Shown piece by piece: positions 42,299 to 55,700 of a stretch of 64,000 nucleotides of DNA. The notes beneath the pieces are model-generated. The model searched no databases. It was not told the origin of the DNA and saw nothing but the letters and a program-made list of their open reading frames with translations. Position numbers and translations under genes: made by a program. The stretch's first letter is position 1; every line of letters starts with the position of its first letter. The DNA is from Calycina herbarum (Eukaryota > Ascomycota > Leotiomycetes > Helotiales > Pezizellaceae): NCBI GenBank assembly GCA_001414485.1, contig LLEY01000107.1, forward strand, positions 1-64,000, in the 5' to 3' direction.

Positions 42299-45129
42299 TT
42301 ACTCAGTAACCTTATTAACCTGAAGTCCCGTCTCAGCCATAGGAGCATCCTTCAAAAACTCCAAAGGCATCCACACAAGATGACCCTTAATCTGATCAAG
42401 CTTCGCCCGAATCTCCTGTGGAGGAATCATCTTATCGTAAATATGACCAGCCTTCGTTCCCTTAGGAGGCAAGAATTTATCATAATCTTCGAAGTTTTTG
42501 ACTGGGAAAGTTAGTAAATTGTCGGCCAGGGGAGGGAGGGGTTTTCACATACCATAATCGTCAGGATCAGCATGGAAAAGTTGTCTGAAGATCTCGGTGT
42601 TCTTGGTTGCTCGACTGGTCCACATATCCCATACCTCATCACTCAGCGGATCTTCGACAAATTCATATGTTTCGTTGATCTGAGGATCGTTGGGGGAATC
42701 TTGTGGTGGTTGGGCATTCGGGTCTTTGGAAGCATCGAGATCTTGTGGAGGTAATAGTCCGAGATGTTCTCTCCATAGATATCTCCGAAGAGTCGCAGCG
42801 TGATTACCAGCCTCATAATCTTCTCCTCCCATCTTCGTCTTGATCATTTTCGTATCGGTCATGACGATAGATAACTCACTATCGTGAATTCCCAATTGCG
42901 ATCGATCATTCAAGTTCGAGCTTCCACAAATAACAGTTCTGTCGTCAACAATCAAGACCTTTCCATGGATGTAGAGTTCTTCTTGAATCCAACTGTCGAC
43001 CTCGCCCTCTAAAGGACCTTCCCATTTCTCGTCAACAAGACTTGGTTGTTTGTGCATGGCATTCTTTGCAACGCTGTCTGTGCTTTCTGGTACTCTGTTT
43101 GTACCTGCCTCTTCAGCTGCGGCTTCGAATTTGCGTTTCGCATCTGTCTTCTCTTCCTTTTCTTGGTTGCCTGTGTCGTCACCAACATGTAACTTCTCCT
43201 TGATATTGCCTCTTTGATCCATATGGGTATCTGCGCCATCGCCTGGATCGGTGCTACCATGGATGCCCGAGTCCATAACCTCTTCCGCTTCAGCTCGTTG
43301 AACATCTTGGTATTTTACCCCAGATTTCTCTTCTTGCTTCTTGATGGCGGGAGTGACATTCAATCGATCGTATGATCTGAGATTGAAAAAGAAGATGTGT
43401 TTGGTAGGATCAACCCCTTGTGCTTTCACCTGTTCATAGATTGAGTGCTCGCCTCTACATATCGACTTATACTGGTAGTCCATAATCGCTCTCGTTCCCA
43501 TTGCCGCATCCTCTCGAAGATCGCCTGCGAATCCTGGAACGGAGGGAATCAAGATAATGACCCGGAATTTTCTACCCTCTTTTCCAGCTCTCACAACGGC
43601 ATCGACAATCGCTCTTCCAATGGTGTTCTTGACTGGTGCTTGCTCCTCTCCGGTAGCAGTGATGAAGAATTGATTCTCAATGTAGACATAGTGCTGGGCA
43701 TTTCTGATAAGCTCGCTGTAGGCGTTCTGGATACTGTGCTCAGTGAGAATTCCACTCGACCAATCCGAGCTGCTTCGGACAACCTGTGCATGAACAGTTC
43801 CTTGTTCACCGAGGGTCTTTCCATTTAATGGGGATAGTGGATGGTGGATGTAATCTCCCACAGGGTGTTTCGGTCTTTGCACGCCAACTAGATCCTCGTC
43901 CGGTCCTTCTCTACCCTCCATGGTCAACCAATCATATCTACCATCACGCTTGTACTTGTCACGCTTGACAAAGTTCCAGCGAAGAACGAAATGTTCTGCA
44001 ATGTCGTAAACACAATCTCCAACTACCGCCATTGCAACATCGTGCCATGGCATGCGACCATATTCCGCCTTGGACAGTTCGTTTGATTTCCAATCACCAA
44101 CACTTTGGAAATCCATGACTCGATTGTTGTTGAAATCCTGACCTGGCCATACTTCGGTAGAAACACCCTCTGGGTGAACGTCGGCAAGGGGATGTTGTTG
44201 GTTGTCCCATCTTCCAAAGCAAAGATCCAAACCTCCGATGAAAGCCATGTTGTAGTCAATGACAATGAACTTCTCGTGGTGAGCCCAATAAAACGTCATA
44301 TCGGCCGCATTCTCGAGAACATTGTGATCTGGATGTCGCATGACAACGATATTTCCGTGTCCTGGTGTTCCTTTTGGGCATAGAGCTTGTAGGGCGTGTT
44401 TCGTGTGTGCTGAGTTACATGTAAGAGCAGCCTAGGAGATGGTAAGTCAATATAAGTCTACGAGACGAGTTTCGAAAATCATACCTCTACTTCACGGTAC
44501 ACAATGACGAAAATCTTCACACCGGCCTCTGCTTTACGTTTTAGAATTTGATCTAAACGCCATTCTTGATTAAAATAGGGAGGTCTGCGCAGAAACAGCT
44601 CTGGAGAGAGCCACCAATCACAAATATAAATGGTCTCTGTTGCTCGTTCGAGGGCAACGGAAACAGCCTGTGTCGTCAGTTACTGCTCAATCCCATTGGA
44701 AGGATGCACCTACCCAGAAATAATCCCTGCCATCCACATACCACTTTATATTGTTACCTGGTCGTTCGGGAGCAAAAGATTCGAATCGATGAGACCCTGC
44801 GATTTTAGTTCTCTTGTCGTCAGTCACCTGCTCGTGTTCCTCGTCATGACGGTGGTTGGGGTTGATCTAGATGCGGAATCAATAACTGTAGGGAATATTA
44901 TGGGAAGACAAGACTCACCAGATTTCCGAACTTTCCAATCGTATGTCTACAATTAATTAATTTTGGTTTCTTTTGTACAGAAGAGAATTGTGCACTTTTT
45001 GTGAATGAGACCAACTTTCAAGTCGTAAAGCGAGCTGTCTCTGAACTTCTCTCGCATGTGATCAAAAGGATGCTTGATCTTATCCTTGAGGTGCTCAGTA
45101 TTTGCACCCTCTGAAGGTGCTGCCGACAT
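42299..45129 (-). CDS. Phospholipase D, 859 aa
   Basis: Six exons on the minus strand: 45129-44996, 44946-44919 (28 nt), 44866-44714, 44667-44485, 44431-42553 and 42501-42299; phases agree. Both HKD half-sites are present: HEKFIVID at about residue 218 and HGKVLIVD at about residue 655, each followed by GG/GS-N sequences ([29 protein letters not shown]). Between them lie [10 protein letters not shown] and a charged, low-complexity insert (about residues 510-630). [15 protein letters not shown] upstream is typical of eukaryotic PLD1/2-like enzymes. No PX domain is evident, so it is shorter than yeast Spo14. It would hydrolyse phosphatidylcholine to phosphatidic acid and choline at membranes. 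It is divergent from the P5A ATPase, sharing about 0.8 kb of upstream DNA. Confidence 0.93.
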
Positions 45130-45938
45130 GATGGCGGAAGTAGTATAGTGGTGGTGGTGTTGTCGTTTTGTGAAGGTAATTAATTGGGTGGCAGCTGGGC
45201 CAAAGATGTAGTCGGTGCAACTCTCGGCGGGTTCATGTGTAGGTAGAGAGGAAGAGAGGAGAGGAGAGGTAGCTGTGAGTATGAGTATAGGCTAAGGGAG
45301 GAGGTAGTATGACTTTATCAGGGAAATGATGGTGCTTGTAGATGCAGATGCAGATGCTTCCTGTCGGATCTCATGCGCAGGTACAATAAGTACGAGTACT
45401 TGTACTGGCAGAACTGGAAATGGAAGGCTGGGGAGTTACCTTAAGGTATTATGGCGGGGTGGAGCAAGGTGGAGCAAGGAGGTGAGGGGTTGTCTTGCAG
45501 GTTTGGATGTTTCTCTTGGCGCTCGTCATTATTCCGAGTTCAAGCTTAATTGTGCGTCGGTCATTCACATTTGTGCAAGATTTGTGCAACGATTCACTTG
45601 ACGGAGTACTCGAGAACCCTGTGCTGCTATTCGCAACCTGAATCAATGGTAAAAGTCCCTGCTTCTAGAAGACCTCTTCCAGGTTCTCTTTGGCCAGTGT
45701 AACAGTGTAACATGGTAGATCAGGGTCCTTCCAAGTTTACATTCCCCTTTTGACAAGGCCCACTACTCTCCGAGGCGGCCCGAGATACGGCGCTTGGGAG
45801 AATCGGACAGTTATCGGAGTGACTAAGTTGGCGGCGTCCGGCGATTCGATAGAAGGCCACGAATTTCTGTTCTGCTGAAGACCTCAAAAGTCACCTCTTT
45901 CGCCATATCGACGCGCATCTCCTGTATAGAAATGCGCA
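45130..45938. other. Divergent promoter region between phospholipase D and the P5A ATPase
   Basis: No gene supported. It includes a near-palindrome around 45390 (AAGTACGAGTACTTGTAC) and a GGTGGAGCAAGGTGGAGCAA direct repeat near 45459. Confidence 0.5.
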
Positions 45939-48900
45939 ATGGCGCCTTTGGTGGATAATCCCTTGATTGCTTCGGCTACGCTGCATAATCCGCGTATGTC
46001 CCCTAGAGAATCTCTGCAAGGTATTGGACTGCCATGCTAATCCTCGATAGTGCCACTCTTCTTACATACCTACGTCTGGCCATTTGCGATCATATGGCCC
46101 GTCTTCTTTCGCTACTACCTCTCCCAAGATCTCTACGATAAACATATTAATGGGCAGGAATGGACATTTGTGTGGTGCGGGACCATCATCACTCTCCAGA
46201 GTCTGGTCTGGCTGAGTACGAACTGGAGCGTAAACCTCAAGGCCATCTTCACCTCGACAGGCGTCAAGACGGTCCAAGATGCAAAATTGATCAAGGTTCT
46301 TCCAGTTTTGAACGCTGGGTCTCCGGAAATCTGCTCAATTGTTCGCGATAATGTAAGTCGCGTACCCTGATGGAGAGATGACACCCACTAATAAAATATT
46401 AGGCCGGGGGCAAAAACAATGTCTCCTTCCTTTTCCAAAAACGACGATTCCTATACGATGCCACCAAAAACTCCTTCTCCCCTCTCACCTACGCCATTGA
46501 TGCGGAACCAAAGCCAAACCTCGAACATTTCCAGAAATCAAGGGGAATTGCGTCTGCCTCCGAGTTATCCAGAATCCAGCAGCATTACGGAGATAATACC
46601 TTTGACATCCCCGTCCCTACATTCGTCGAGTTATTCAAGGAACATGCCGTGGCACCTTTCTTCGTATTTCAGATCTTCTGTGTTGGATTATGGATGTTGG
46701 ACGAATACTGGTATTACTCCCTCTTCACTCTCTTTATGCTTGTCATGTTTGAGAGTACGGTGGTTTGGCAGCGACAGAGGACTTTGAACGAATTCCGGGG
46801 AATGAGCATCAAGCCTTATGATATTTTCGTTTACCGACAAAACAAATGGGAAGAAACTCATAGCGACAAATTACTCCCAGGAGACTTGGTTTCAGTAGGA
46901 CGCACGAAAGAAGACAGTGGAGTAGCTTGTGACATGGTTCTCGTAGAAGGAAGCGCCATTGTCAACGAGGCCATGTTGTCTGGAGAAAGTACCCCACTCT
47001 TGAAGGACTCCATCCAACTTAGACCCTCGGAAGCCTTGCTCGAACCAGAAGGATTGGACAAGAACGCATTCCTTTATGGCGGTACCAAGGTTCTCCAGAT
47101 CACTCACGGAAACAGCGATGAAGAACGTCCTAAGGTCGCCTCTGGTGTACCACCACCCCCTGATAATGGCGCCATGGCCATCGTTGTTAAGACTGGATTC
47201 GAAACGTCCCAGGGTAGTTTGGTTAGAACCATGATCTACTCTACTGAACGAGTTTCTGCCAACAATGCCGAGGCTCTTCTTTTCATCTTGTTCCTCTTGA
47301 TTTTCGCGATCGCAGCCTCTTGGTATGTGTGGGACGAGGGTGTCAAGAAGGACAGAAAACGATCTAAGCTTCTTCTCGACTGTGTTCTCATCGTAACAAG
47401 CGTTGTACCGCCTGAACTTCCTATGGAGTTGAGTCTTGCAGTCAACACTAGTCTTGCGGCTCTCAGTCGTTACGCCATCTATTGCACTGAACCCTTCCGT
47501 ATTCCCTTCGCTGGCCGTGTTGATGTTGCTTGTTTCGATAAAACAGGAACTTTGACTGGTGAGGATTTGGTTGTTGAAGGTATCGCTGGCATCGCTGAAC
47601 ATGCGGGTGATCTTAGCCACATTACTCCTGTATTGGAAGTCCCACTAGAGACCACTCTTGTACTAGCAACTGCACATGCCTTGGTTAAGCTGGATGAGGG
47701 AGAAGTTGTTGGAGATCCTATGGAGAAAGCCACTCTTACCTCACTCGGATGGACTCTTGGAAAAAACGATACTCTTACCAGTAAACATACGACTGCTGTC
47801 AAGGGGCATTCATTCAGCACACCTTCCAATACTGTTCAAGTCAAGCGTCGATTCCAATTCTCTTCGGCTTTGAAACGCCAGAGCTCAGTCGCAACAGTCA
47901 CAATACTCCACCCTGAATCGGGGAAAAAGATGCGAAGCACTTTCGTTGGTGTTAAGGGCGCTCCGGAGACCATTATGAAGATGTTGGTAAATGTTCCTGC
48001 AAACTACGATGATACTTTCAAGTTTTTTACAAGAAAGGGATCGCGCGTTCTCGCATTGGCCTATAAGCATCTTTCTTCGGATGGAGAACTTGGTAGTGGA
48101 AAGATAAATGAACTCAAGCGAGAGAAGGTTGAGGCCGATTTACATTTCGCTGGCTTCCTCGTTCTTCACTGCCCACTGAAAGATGACGCAAAAGCATCGG
48201 TTCGACAGCTTAACGAGAGTAGTCATCGTGTAGTTATGATCACTGGAGATAACCCTCTCACCGCGGTTCACGTTGCTCATGAAGTTGAAATTGTGGACAG
48301 AGATGTTCTGATTTTAGATGCTCCAGAGCATGACGATTCCGGAGAGAAACTTGTCTGGAGAAGTGTGGATGATAAAGTTTCCATCTCAGTCGACCCAACG
48401 AAACCACTCGACCCCAAGATTATAGAATCGAAAGATCTTTGTGTTACTGGATACGCCTTGGCTAAATTCAAGGGTCAAGTTGCGTTGCCAACCCTCTACC
48501 GTTACACTTGGGTCTATGCTCGGGTTTCACCAAAACAAAAGGAAGAAATTCTGATGGGTCTCAAAGACCTTGGTTATTACACTCTTATGGCTGGTGACGG
48601 CACCAACGATGTCGGTGCTCTCAAGCAGGCTCATATCGGTGTTGCGCTATTGAACGGTTCTCAGGATGACTTGAACAAGATCTCGGAGCATTATAGAAAC
48701 ACCAAGATGAAGGAGTTGTATGAGAAACAAGTCCAAATGATGACACGATTCAATCAACCTAGCCCACCTGTACCTATTCTGATCGCCCACCTCTATCCTC
48801 CAGGACCAACTAACCCACATTACGAGAAAGCGATGCTACGAGAAATGGAAAGAAAAGGTAACACCCAAGCATTGGCCGAGATCGCTGCCGCACCAGCTGT

Positions 48901-50028
48901 GGCAGCAACCCCAGCACCAGCAACCAACAATGCCAATCCTGGACAGAAGAATCTAGCCAATCTCGCGGAGAAGTTCACAGAAAGTATGATGGATGCTGAA
49001 ATGGACGACGAACCACCAACCATCAAACTTGGTGATGCATCCGTCGCTGCGCCTTTCACCAGTAAACTCAGCAACGTTATCGCAATCCCAAACATCATTC
49101 GTCAAGGCCGATGCACTCTGGTGGCAACGATCCAGATGTACAAGATTCTCGCACTCAATTGTCTCATCAGTGCCTACAGTCTCAGTGTTCTTTATTTAGA
49201 AGGTATCAAATTTGGAGATGGTCAAGTCACTATCAGTGGTATGCTTATGAGCGTTTGCTTTTTGTCCATCTCGAGAGCCAAATCTGTTGAAGGACTTTCC
49301 AAGGAGCGCCCTCAACCTAACATCTTCAACTTTTACATCATTGGATCTATTCTCGGACAATTTGCTATTCATATTGTCACTCTCATTTACATTGCTCGAT
49401 TCTGCGATAGAATTGCTCCGTGAGTTATATAATTCCCATTCTCTATGACGAAACTAAGTGTGACTTCAGACGTGACTCCGATATCGATCTCGAGGGAGAA
49501 TTTACACCTTCTCTCTTGAACAGTGCCGTCTATCTTCTTCAACTCATCCAGCAAATCTCCACCTTTGCCATCAACTACCAGGGCCGACCCTTCCGTGAGG
49601 CACTATCAGGTGAGTCTCTTCCGCATCAGCTTACTATCAACTTCGGCTAACTTGATTTCCTAGAAAACCGCGGCATGTACTGGGGAATCTTGGGAGTCTC
49701 GGCTATCGCCTTCTCCTGCTCCACCGAGTTCATACCCGAGATCAACGAGAAGATGCGTCTCGTGCCCTTCACCTCCGAATTCAAGTGGACTATGACGACC
49801 GTCATGGTTGTTGATTATGTTGGGTGCTTCGTGATTGAGAAGGCCCTTAAGGCTCTATTCAGTGACTACAAACCCAAGGATATTGCCATTCGAAGACCTG
49901 ATCAAATTGCAAAGGAAGAGAAGAGAGCTGCTGATGCGCTTGCTGAGATTGTGCGGCAGGAAGAGGAAAAGGCGGCGAAGGTTATTGCGGACTTGGAGGA
50001 GAAGCTGAGGGCTAAGGGCCGCGCGTAA
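45939..50028 (+). CDS. SPF1: P5A-type ATPase (Spf1-like, endoplasmic reticulum), 1292 aa
   Basis: Exons 45939-45993, 46051-46352, 46403-49419, 49470-49609 and 49664-50028; phases agree. P-type ATPase signatures: the P5A membrane motif PPELP at about 455-459, the phosphorylation site DKTGTLT at about 498-504, and the hinge GDGTNDVGAL at about 850. N-terminal hairpin helices (HTYVWPFAIIWPVFFRYYL) and six or more C-terminal helices are visible (e.g. ILALNCLISAYSLSVLYL; FNFYIIGSILGQFAIHIV). The last 50 residues are a charged coiled tail. Yeast Spf1 and its human homologue extract mislocalised transmembrane helices from the ER membrane, and loss disturbs ER homeostasis. An Ala/Pro/Asn linker (AAAPAVAATPAPATNNANP) lies in the cytosolic part. 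The length matches the family. Confidence 0.96.
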
Positions 50029-50656
50029 TAAGGGATTTGTTGTACGATAGTTATTACATAGAAGGCAGAATAGATTTGTTTTTAGTACTGCTAGACGATC
50101 CAAGTTATGGACCTGTGCCTTCTGGTGGATAATAAAAGCGGCAGTAAATATGTAGGGTTTGTGCCTGCCTCCTCCTCTCGGTGTTCCAACTTTCCAGATT
50201 AGAATATTAACCCAGAACAATCAAGATGGGTCAATCGTGCTGGAAATATATTTACTGCCGCGTTCCAGGTTGTTGTGCTACTGACATATGAAATCTGTGG
50301 CTACAATACTCAACTTGTGATTGAAAACTTGATAGACATTCAAATTTCTATCTATAATAGACTGCAGTATACATATAAGGTAGTATCAGAGTGGATTTAA
50401 AAGAATGAGTTTTCTTGATTCGCAGCGTTCGCAGCTGGCTCTAGAACACCCCCTGTCTTGACTTCCCACGTCATTCAGCGCTGCCAAGGCCGAGTTAATC
50501 AAGCTGTGCGTGTGGGGAGGAAGACAAAGCGCGTTCGTCTTGCGATCATCACCTAGAGCTCTCCGCTTCAACTTTTCATCCTTCTTTTATTTTTCTCTCA
50601 AGTCGTCCTTGGCTGTGCAGATTCAATTGTCTGCTCAATCGCGTCAAGATGGTACA
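50029..50656. other. Intergenic / promoter region
   Basis: No gene supported. The 3' flank of the P5A gene and the pyrimidine-rich leader (50560-50620) of the channel gene. Confidence 0.5.
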
Positions 50657-52876
50657 ATGGAGGAGAATATTCGGCCTGGATGGCACGTAAGTTGCAGCTA
50701 TCATGAAGCTACCCCGCCCAACCACCGGTTTTCTGTTGTCGCAAGAAGAGAGGAACCCTCGCTGACTATTGATGTGTTACCGTTATTAGAGAAGATCGTC
50801 ACTTCTGGTCTGAGGAAGCTCGGAGATGTATGTCGTTCCATAATTTGTTCTGTTATCCTATTGTTATGAGAGTACGCGCTAATTGTTGGTTTTTAAAGTA
50901 CTGCCCGTTCACCATGAAGAAGGAATACCTTCTGCGATTCCTGCTGCGGAGGTTACGAAAGTTGCGCTCAGATTAAGATATTTGATCGAGGAGAGTGTGC
51001 CATGCGAATTGGAGGAGAGCTTGATCACTCGCGCGCATAGCAGGATCATTACACCCAAGGTTATCAAGGCGGCGAAGGAAGCTGGAGGTCAACAGTACGG
51101 CGCCTGTGTCGTGTACGCACTGCTAGTTAACAAGAGATGGTTCAAGAAGCAGGCCACATTGGAACTATGGGATGCCGATTTACACAATGTCCGCGCGACC
51201 GCTTGTGAGGTAGTCGCAAAGGCGCTGTAAGTGATGCGCCGCGCCATCTTTATCATGATCAAAAACTTACAAAACCACTCCAGCATCGAAACCGAAGATG
51301 GCCTAGATTACCTCCTCCAAGATATCCTTCTCAAGCGATACTCCATAATCATCGACGGCGAACAAACCCACCCAGCAAACGTCATCGAACGAGCTGTAGA
51401 CCTCCACGCCCTTCGAGTTACTGGCTCATCCGGCTACCAAAAATGCGTCAACTACCTTTGGCGCGGCTGGCTCGTCCAAGATGAAAACGACCCCTCCAGA
51501 TTCGTAGACTATAAAAAAAAGGACAACACAAGTTACTGGACCCACGTCCACCCCGATCGCATGCGCGCACCACTCTACCAGAACGCCGCCCAAATCCTGA
51601 TCTCTCTCATTTACCTAGGTCTCTACACCGGCGCTATCAACACCGTTAATCCCACTGGAGATCTGGATTTCGTCGAGATTGTGCTTTATGTTTTTACGGT
51701 GGGCTTCTTGTGTGATGAGTTTAGCAAGGTTTATAAGGTTGGACGCTTTTATATTGGATTTTGGAACGTATTTAATTTAATTCTTTATGGGTTGCTTACT
51801 ACAAGTTTGGTTACGAGGATTATTGCGCTGGGGCATCCGGTGGGAGAGGAGAAGAGGGGACATTTTAATGAGCTTAGTTATAACTTTTTGGGTAAGTCGG
51901 ACCTTTTCTTTCGCAAATTCTACTGTTGAGTTGAGTTGCATTGGGAGTAAATCATACTAACTTCTGACAGCTTTCTCGGCACCAATGTTCTGGATGAGAC
52001 TGCTTTTGTATCTCGATTCAATCCGCTTCTTCGGAGCAATGCTGGTAGTCTTGAAGGTTATGATGAAAGAGTCCCTCATCTTCTTCGCCCTACTTTTCGT
52101 AATCGTCGTGGGATTCTTGCAAGCCTTCATCGGAATGGACAACGCAGACTCAAACGCCGATGTAAGTATCTTCCTCATAATTTTGCATCAACCCAGCTAA
52201 CATCAATTAGGCGACAATGTTCATCCTCCAATCCATGGCCAACGCCCTAATGGGCTCCCCAGACTTCAGCGGCTTCGACAATTTCGCCCCCCCCTTCGGA
52301 ATAATCCTCTACTACATCTTCACCTTCCTCATCATGGTCGTCCTCCTCAACGTCCTCATCGCCCTCTACAATTCCGCCTACGAAGACATCACCACCAACG
52401 CTGTCGACGAATACATGGCTCTCTTCGCCCAAAAAACCATGCAATTCGTCCGCGCGCCAGACGAAAATGTCTTTATCGCCCCGCTCAACCTAATTGAAAT
52501 TTTCTTTCTCATATTACCATTTGAATGGTGGATGCCCCGTCACGCATACGCGAAACTTAACGATTGGGTTATGGCGGTTATCTATAGTCCGCTGCTTTTT
52601 ATTGCGGCCTATTTTGAGACGAGGAGTGCGATTAGTGTTAGGAGTAATCGGAAGCGCGGCGAGGAGGATGATGATACTGTGGAGGAGTGGGAGCAGATGA
52701 GTGGCGAGGTGGACTTTGAGGGGGAGGGCTGGGATAAGAAGGTTGCTGCTGTGAAGCCGGATGTTGAGCGGGATGCGGCGACTATTGAGGTTCGGAAGTT
52801 GAGGGGGGAGGTGGGGGAGTTGAAGGAGTTGATTGAGAAGCTTTTGAAGAGGGGGGAGGGGGTGGATGGGAAGTGA
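50657..52876 (+). CDS. YVC1: YVC1-like vacuolar TRP-family cation channel, ~655 aa
   Basis: Exons 50657-50831 (donor possibly 50828), 50899-51226, 51284-51891, 51971-52161 and 52211-52876. The ATG at 50657 gives MEENIRPGWH; the first intron is the least certain join. The N-terminal cytosolic domain carries TKVALRLRYLIEE, AAKEAGGQQYGACVVYALL and YLLQDILLKRYSIIIDGEQT. Membrane segments follow: QILISLIYLGLYTGAINT, IVLYVFTVGFLCDEF, NVFNLILYGLLTTSLV, MLVVLKVMMKESLIFFALLF, FVIVVGFLQAFIGMD and the last helix FTFLIMVVLLNVLIALYNSAY. The pore region lies near FILQSMANALMGSPDFSGFD. The C-terminus is acidic with a coiled coil (VRKLRGEVGELKELIEKLL). In yeast this channel releases Ca2+ from the vacuole on osmotic shock. 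Confidence 0.92.
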
Positions 52877-53408
52877 GATTTGGGGGTGGGGTGGTTTGAT
52901 CTGGATCGATATGGCGGGGCAAAAGGTGTGTGAGATAGGGAGAGAGATAGTGTATATGATCGAGGTCTTTTGTAAAATTGTGATTTATCGATGGCGTATC
53001 TTGAAGGGGTCTTTTAATAGGGGTGGGGGACTCTGGAAAATGCGAAGCTTTTTTTATTTACAAGCCTGTGTTGTGCCTTGTTTTTTTCCGTCCTATAACT
53101 ATTTGGTAAAGTTTGGTTGAGGGAACGTCTTGAAATTCGATTTTTTGAGTCTCTGTCATCGTTCTTTTTGCACTTGAGAAAATATATTATTTTGAAAGTT
53201 TAATATAATGAAACGAAATGAATAAACTTACAAAAATAGTTCACTTGATAGATTTTCTTTAATTCTAGTCACATATGCAACTCTATTAGCTTAATATAAT
53301 TGCTCTAGGTCTTCTAAAATAATGTGTTTTGATAATATAGTTGTTCAAGTGTACGAGGAACTATGGTAGTGGCTCTTACATCCTCTAATCTTCTCTTACC
53401 CCTCGCTA
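52877..53408. other. Intergenic region
   Basis: No gene supported. AT-rich from about 53100. Confidence 0.45.
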
Positions 53409-53906
53409 AACTAATCTGCTATCCTGCGTTCTGATCACTATCATGTGAACTGGTAAGCTATATAGCTCTAAGCCATCTTTGGGATTATACAAGTGGGTTT
53501 CGGAATCACTGCTTCTTGTCTTCCGGTCCTGCCGAATCTTCTCCAAAGCTTCCTTTTCAGCTTGTACCCTTTTGATCTTAGCGGCTGCCCCTTTAACCAC
53601 CCTTTCATGGGATGATCCATGTCGACGGTTTTCCCCAAGAGAGGGGTGGAATTGGTCAATCCGAGAAGAAAGTTGATCTTGAAGGTACTAATTTCTCGTT
53701 GTGTATTATAAAAAAAGCCTAGTCTCTTGAACGTTGAGCATATGGGCATAAATTTCGAGGTGTTGGACGACTCTACGGAGAGTCTGATACTTTCTGCTGC
53801 AGCGCTCAAAGCTGTCCACTGCCTTGTTACGGAGGGTAGTCAGCAGCCAGCATGTGGTTTTGAGGATGCTAAAAATATCACTGATATTGAGCCCAAAAGA
53901 TGCCAT
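53409..53906 (-). CDS. Short hypothetical protein resembling the N-terminus of fungal NLR-type (STAND) proteins
   Basis: The minus-strand ATG at 53906 opens MASFGLNISDIFSILKTTCW, close in pattern to the MASFGL-x-GD-x helical N-terminal domain of many fungal STAND/ankyrin proteins. It continues through a helical stretch (VDSFERCSRKYQTLRRVVQH) to a stop at 53706. An intron with donor GTTCAA (after HMLN) and acceptor AAATTAG would join it in phase to LQDQLSSRIDQFHPSLG, then a charged helix (AAKIKRVQAEKEALEKIRQD) ending near 53409. The donor is weak. No NACHT, ankyrin or WD domain follows, so it is either a small stand-alone protein or a truncated relic. Confidence 0.4.
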
Positions 53907-55700
53907 GATGATATTGTGGGGGTGAATGGAGTCTTCAACGCAGTAAAACAGATATTTGAGGTTCTAAGGTTTGTTCCCAGAAAGGAAGAACTTCATTTAT
54001 GGTGTATTAAACAGAACTCAACCTTACATGTTAAGAATAGGCACATGCATCGTAATATATTCATGACTTCTTCCAAATGATCCGATTTGTTCATGAACAA
54101 AAACTGTTCAAGTAACGCAGGGAGGGATTTGGAGGTGCAGTTCAATTTCCAAGAGTAGGAATCTGCTCTGCAATCTGGTAAAAGCTTTCCCTGTCATGCT
54201 GAGCCTGAGATGCCTTAGCGTTTTCAACTACCTCTAGTTGGGCTACACGTACGGTCATTGACAGCCTTATACCGCTATCAGTCTTGTTATCTGCACTCTC
54301 ATGGCAAGGCTTACTGAAATAAGCAAATAATCATGTGGGGGTCTGGATCGCGATGATAGTGTAACCAATTGAGAAGCGGCAAATGTTCGCGAGTCTTTTC
54401 ATAATTTGGAGATGGTTTTACGTGGCTCCCTTGTAGCTCTTGCCCTCTGGGGTTGAGCCCAAATGCAAGTTAAGGTAGGACCGAGTGAAGGAAGGAGCTC
54501 CCTTACCTCGGGACAACGAGGGAAGGAACGACCTCACCAACCCAAAGGAGCGGTTGACTCTGATGCAAAACTCTCTGTCAAAAATATGCAAACCCCGCAA
54601 CCTGGAACAATTCTACGTAGAAAAAGCGCAAAAGATCAAAGAAAAATATAGATGGATACGGAGGGTGTTGACTGACCAGAATGCCGACTGTGTAAAGTTT
54701 TTACTAAGTTTGCGTTGAGTTGTACACGTTGCGGACAGTCCTGCGCCAGCCTACTTACTGCCACTTATCTTGTCCACCGGAAGGTCGGAGATCGTCTTGT
54801 CCTGAAAATAATTATTCAAAGATGTTAGTCAGTTAGTGTTCGCACCTTCGGGTTGTCTAACTCTTTGTGAGTAAGCTATTCTTCGCTGGGTAAGCTATTC
54901 TTCGTTGGGTGAGCTATTATTCGTTAGGTAAGGTGTTGTATGTGAAGTAAGCTACCATTTTCAACTCATCAGCTACGTTCACACAGCCATTAAGTGTTTC
55001 ATACCGCAAAGGTTCATGTTGAAGATGATCTTGTGAAAGTAGTCCGGGGAAGTTCAAACACGTGATCATATCCAAAACTCACTCTTTCATCACCAGTATT
55101 TTCATGAAAATACAAGTCTTCGCTTGTCTACTAACTTAACCTCTTCTCTTTCTCTGAAATGCCAACTCGCGCACTCGCCAAGCTCAAAACCTCACAAGAA
55201 ACGTGATATATCATCTTACGTCCGCTTGAACCAGACCCCGGTCAAAGATCGACCCGATTGTTACGGCCGAACGATTGACTCCATGTGAGGGAATGAGGCG
55301 CAACGATGTTTAATCCTCGTTTTACGACCGAGTACTTGCGGTTTGTCGAGTGAAAGTGCGAGGTGCATGGAGGAGACTAGTGGTTCCCATGCGGCACGGA
55401 TGGATTGATGGTCCTTTTTGTCGTCAGCTATTTCTTGGTGGCTTTTTGGTGGAGAGGGGCTGTGTGTCTGGGAGATGGGGTGATGTATATATATGGAGGA
55501 TGGAAACGGGAGAGTTTGGATTTTTGGAATATCATCAGCTTATCAGGTTCTCCATTGTTACAACAAACAGACTTCTCTGAATAATATCTACTTGCTACAT
55601 TCTCTCAATCCTCCATCTACTCCAGACTATCAACAACAATTCCTCACTAAATCCTCACCTCACAACCTCCTCCTCACGCACCAACAAACACCCCCTCAAA
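53907..55700. other. Intergenic region
   Basis: About 1.8 kb with no supported gene. It holds a 19-bp minisatellite near 54871 and the promoter of the 55701 gene, with a TATATATATGG box near 55486. Confidence 0.45.
54871..54946 (+). repeat. 19-bp minisatellite, four decaying copies
   Basis: GTAAGCTATTCTTCGCTGG at 54871-54889, then 54890-54908 (one change), 54909-54927 (several) and 54928-54946 (weak). The unit GTAAGCTA recurs once more at 54947. Copies diverge left to right. Confidence 0.85.

Noticed and set aside
46892..47620. 242-codon minus-strand frame
   Set aside because: Antisense to the P5A ATPase exon that contains DKTGTLT and PPELP; no independent signal.
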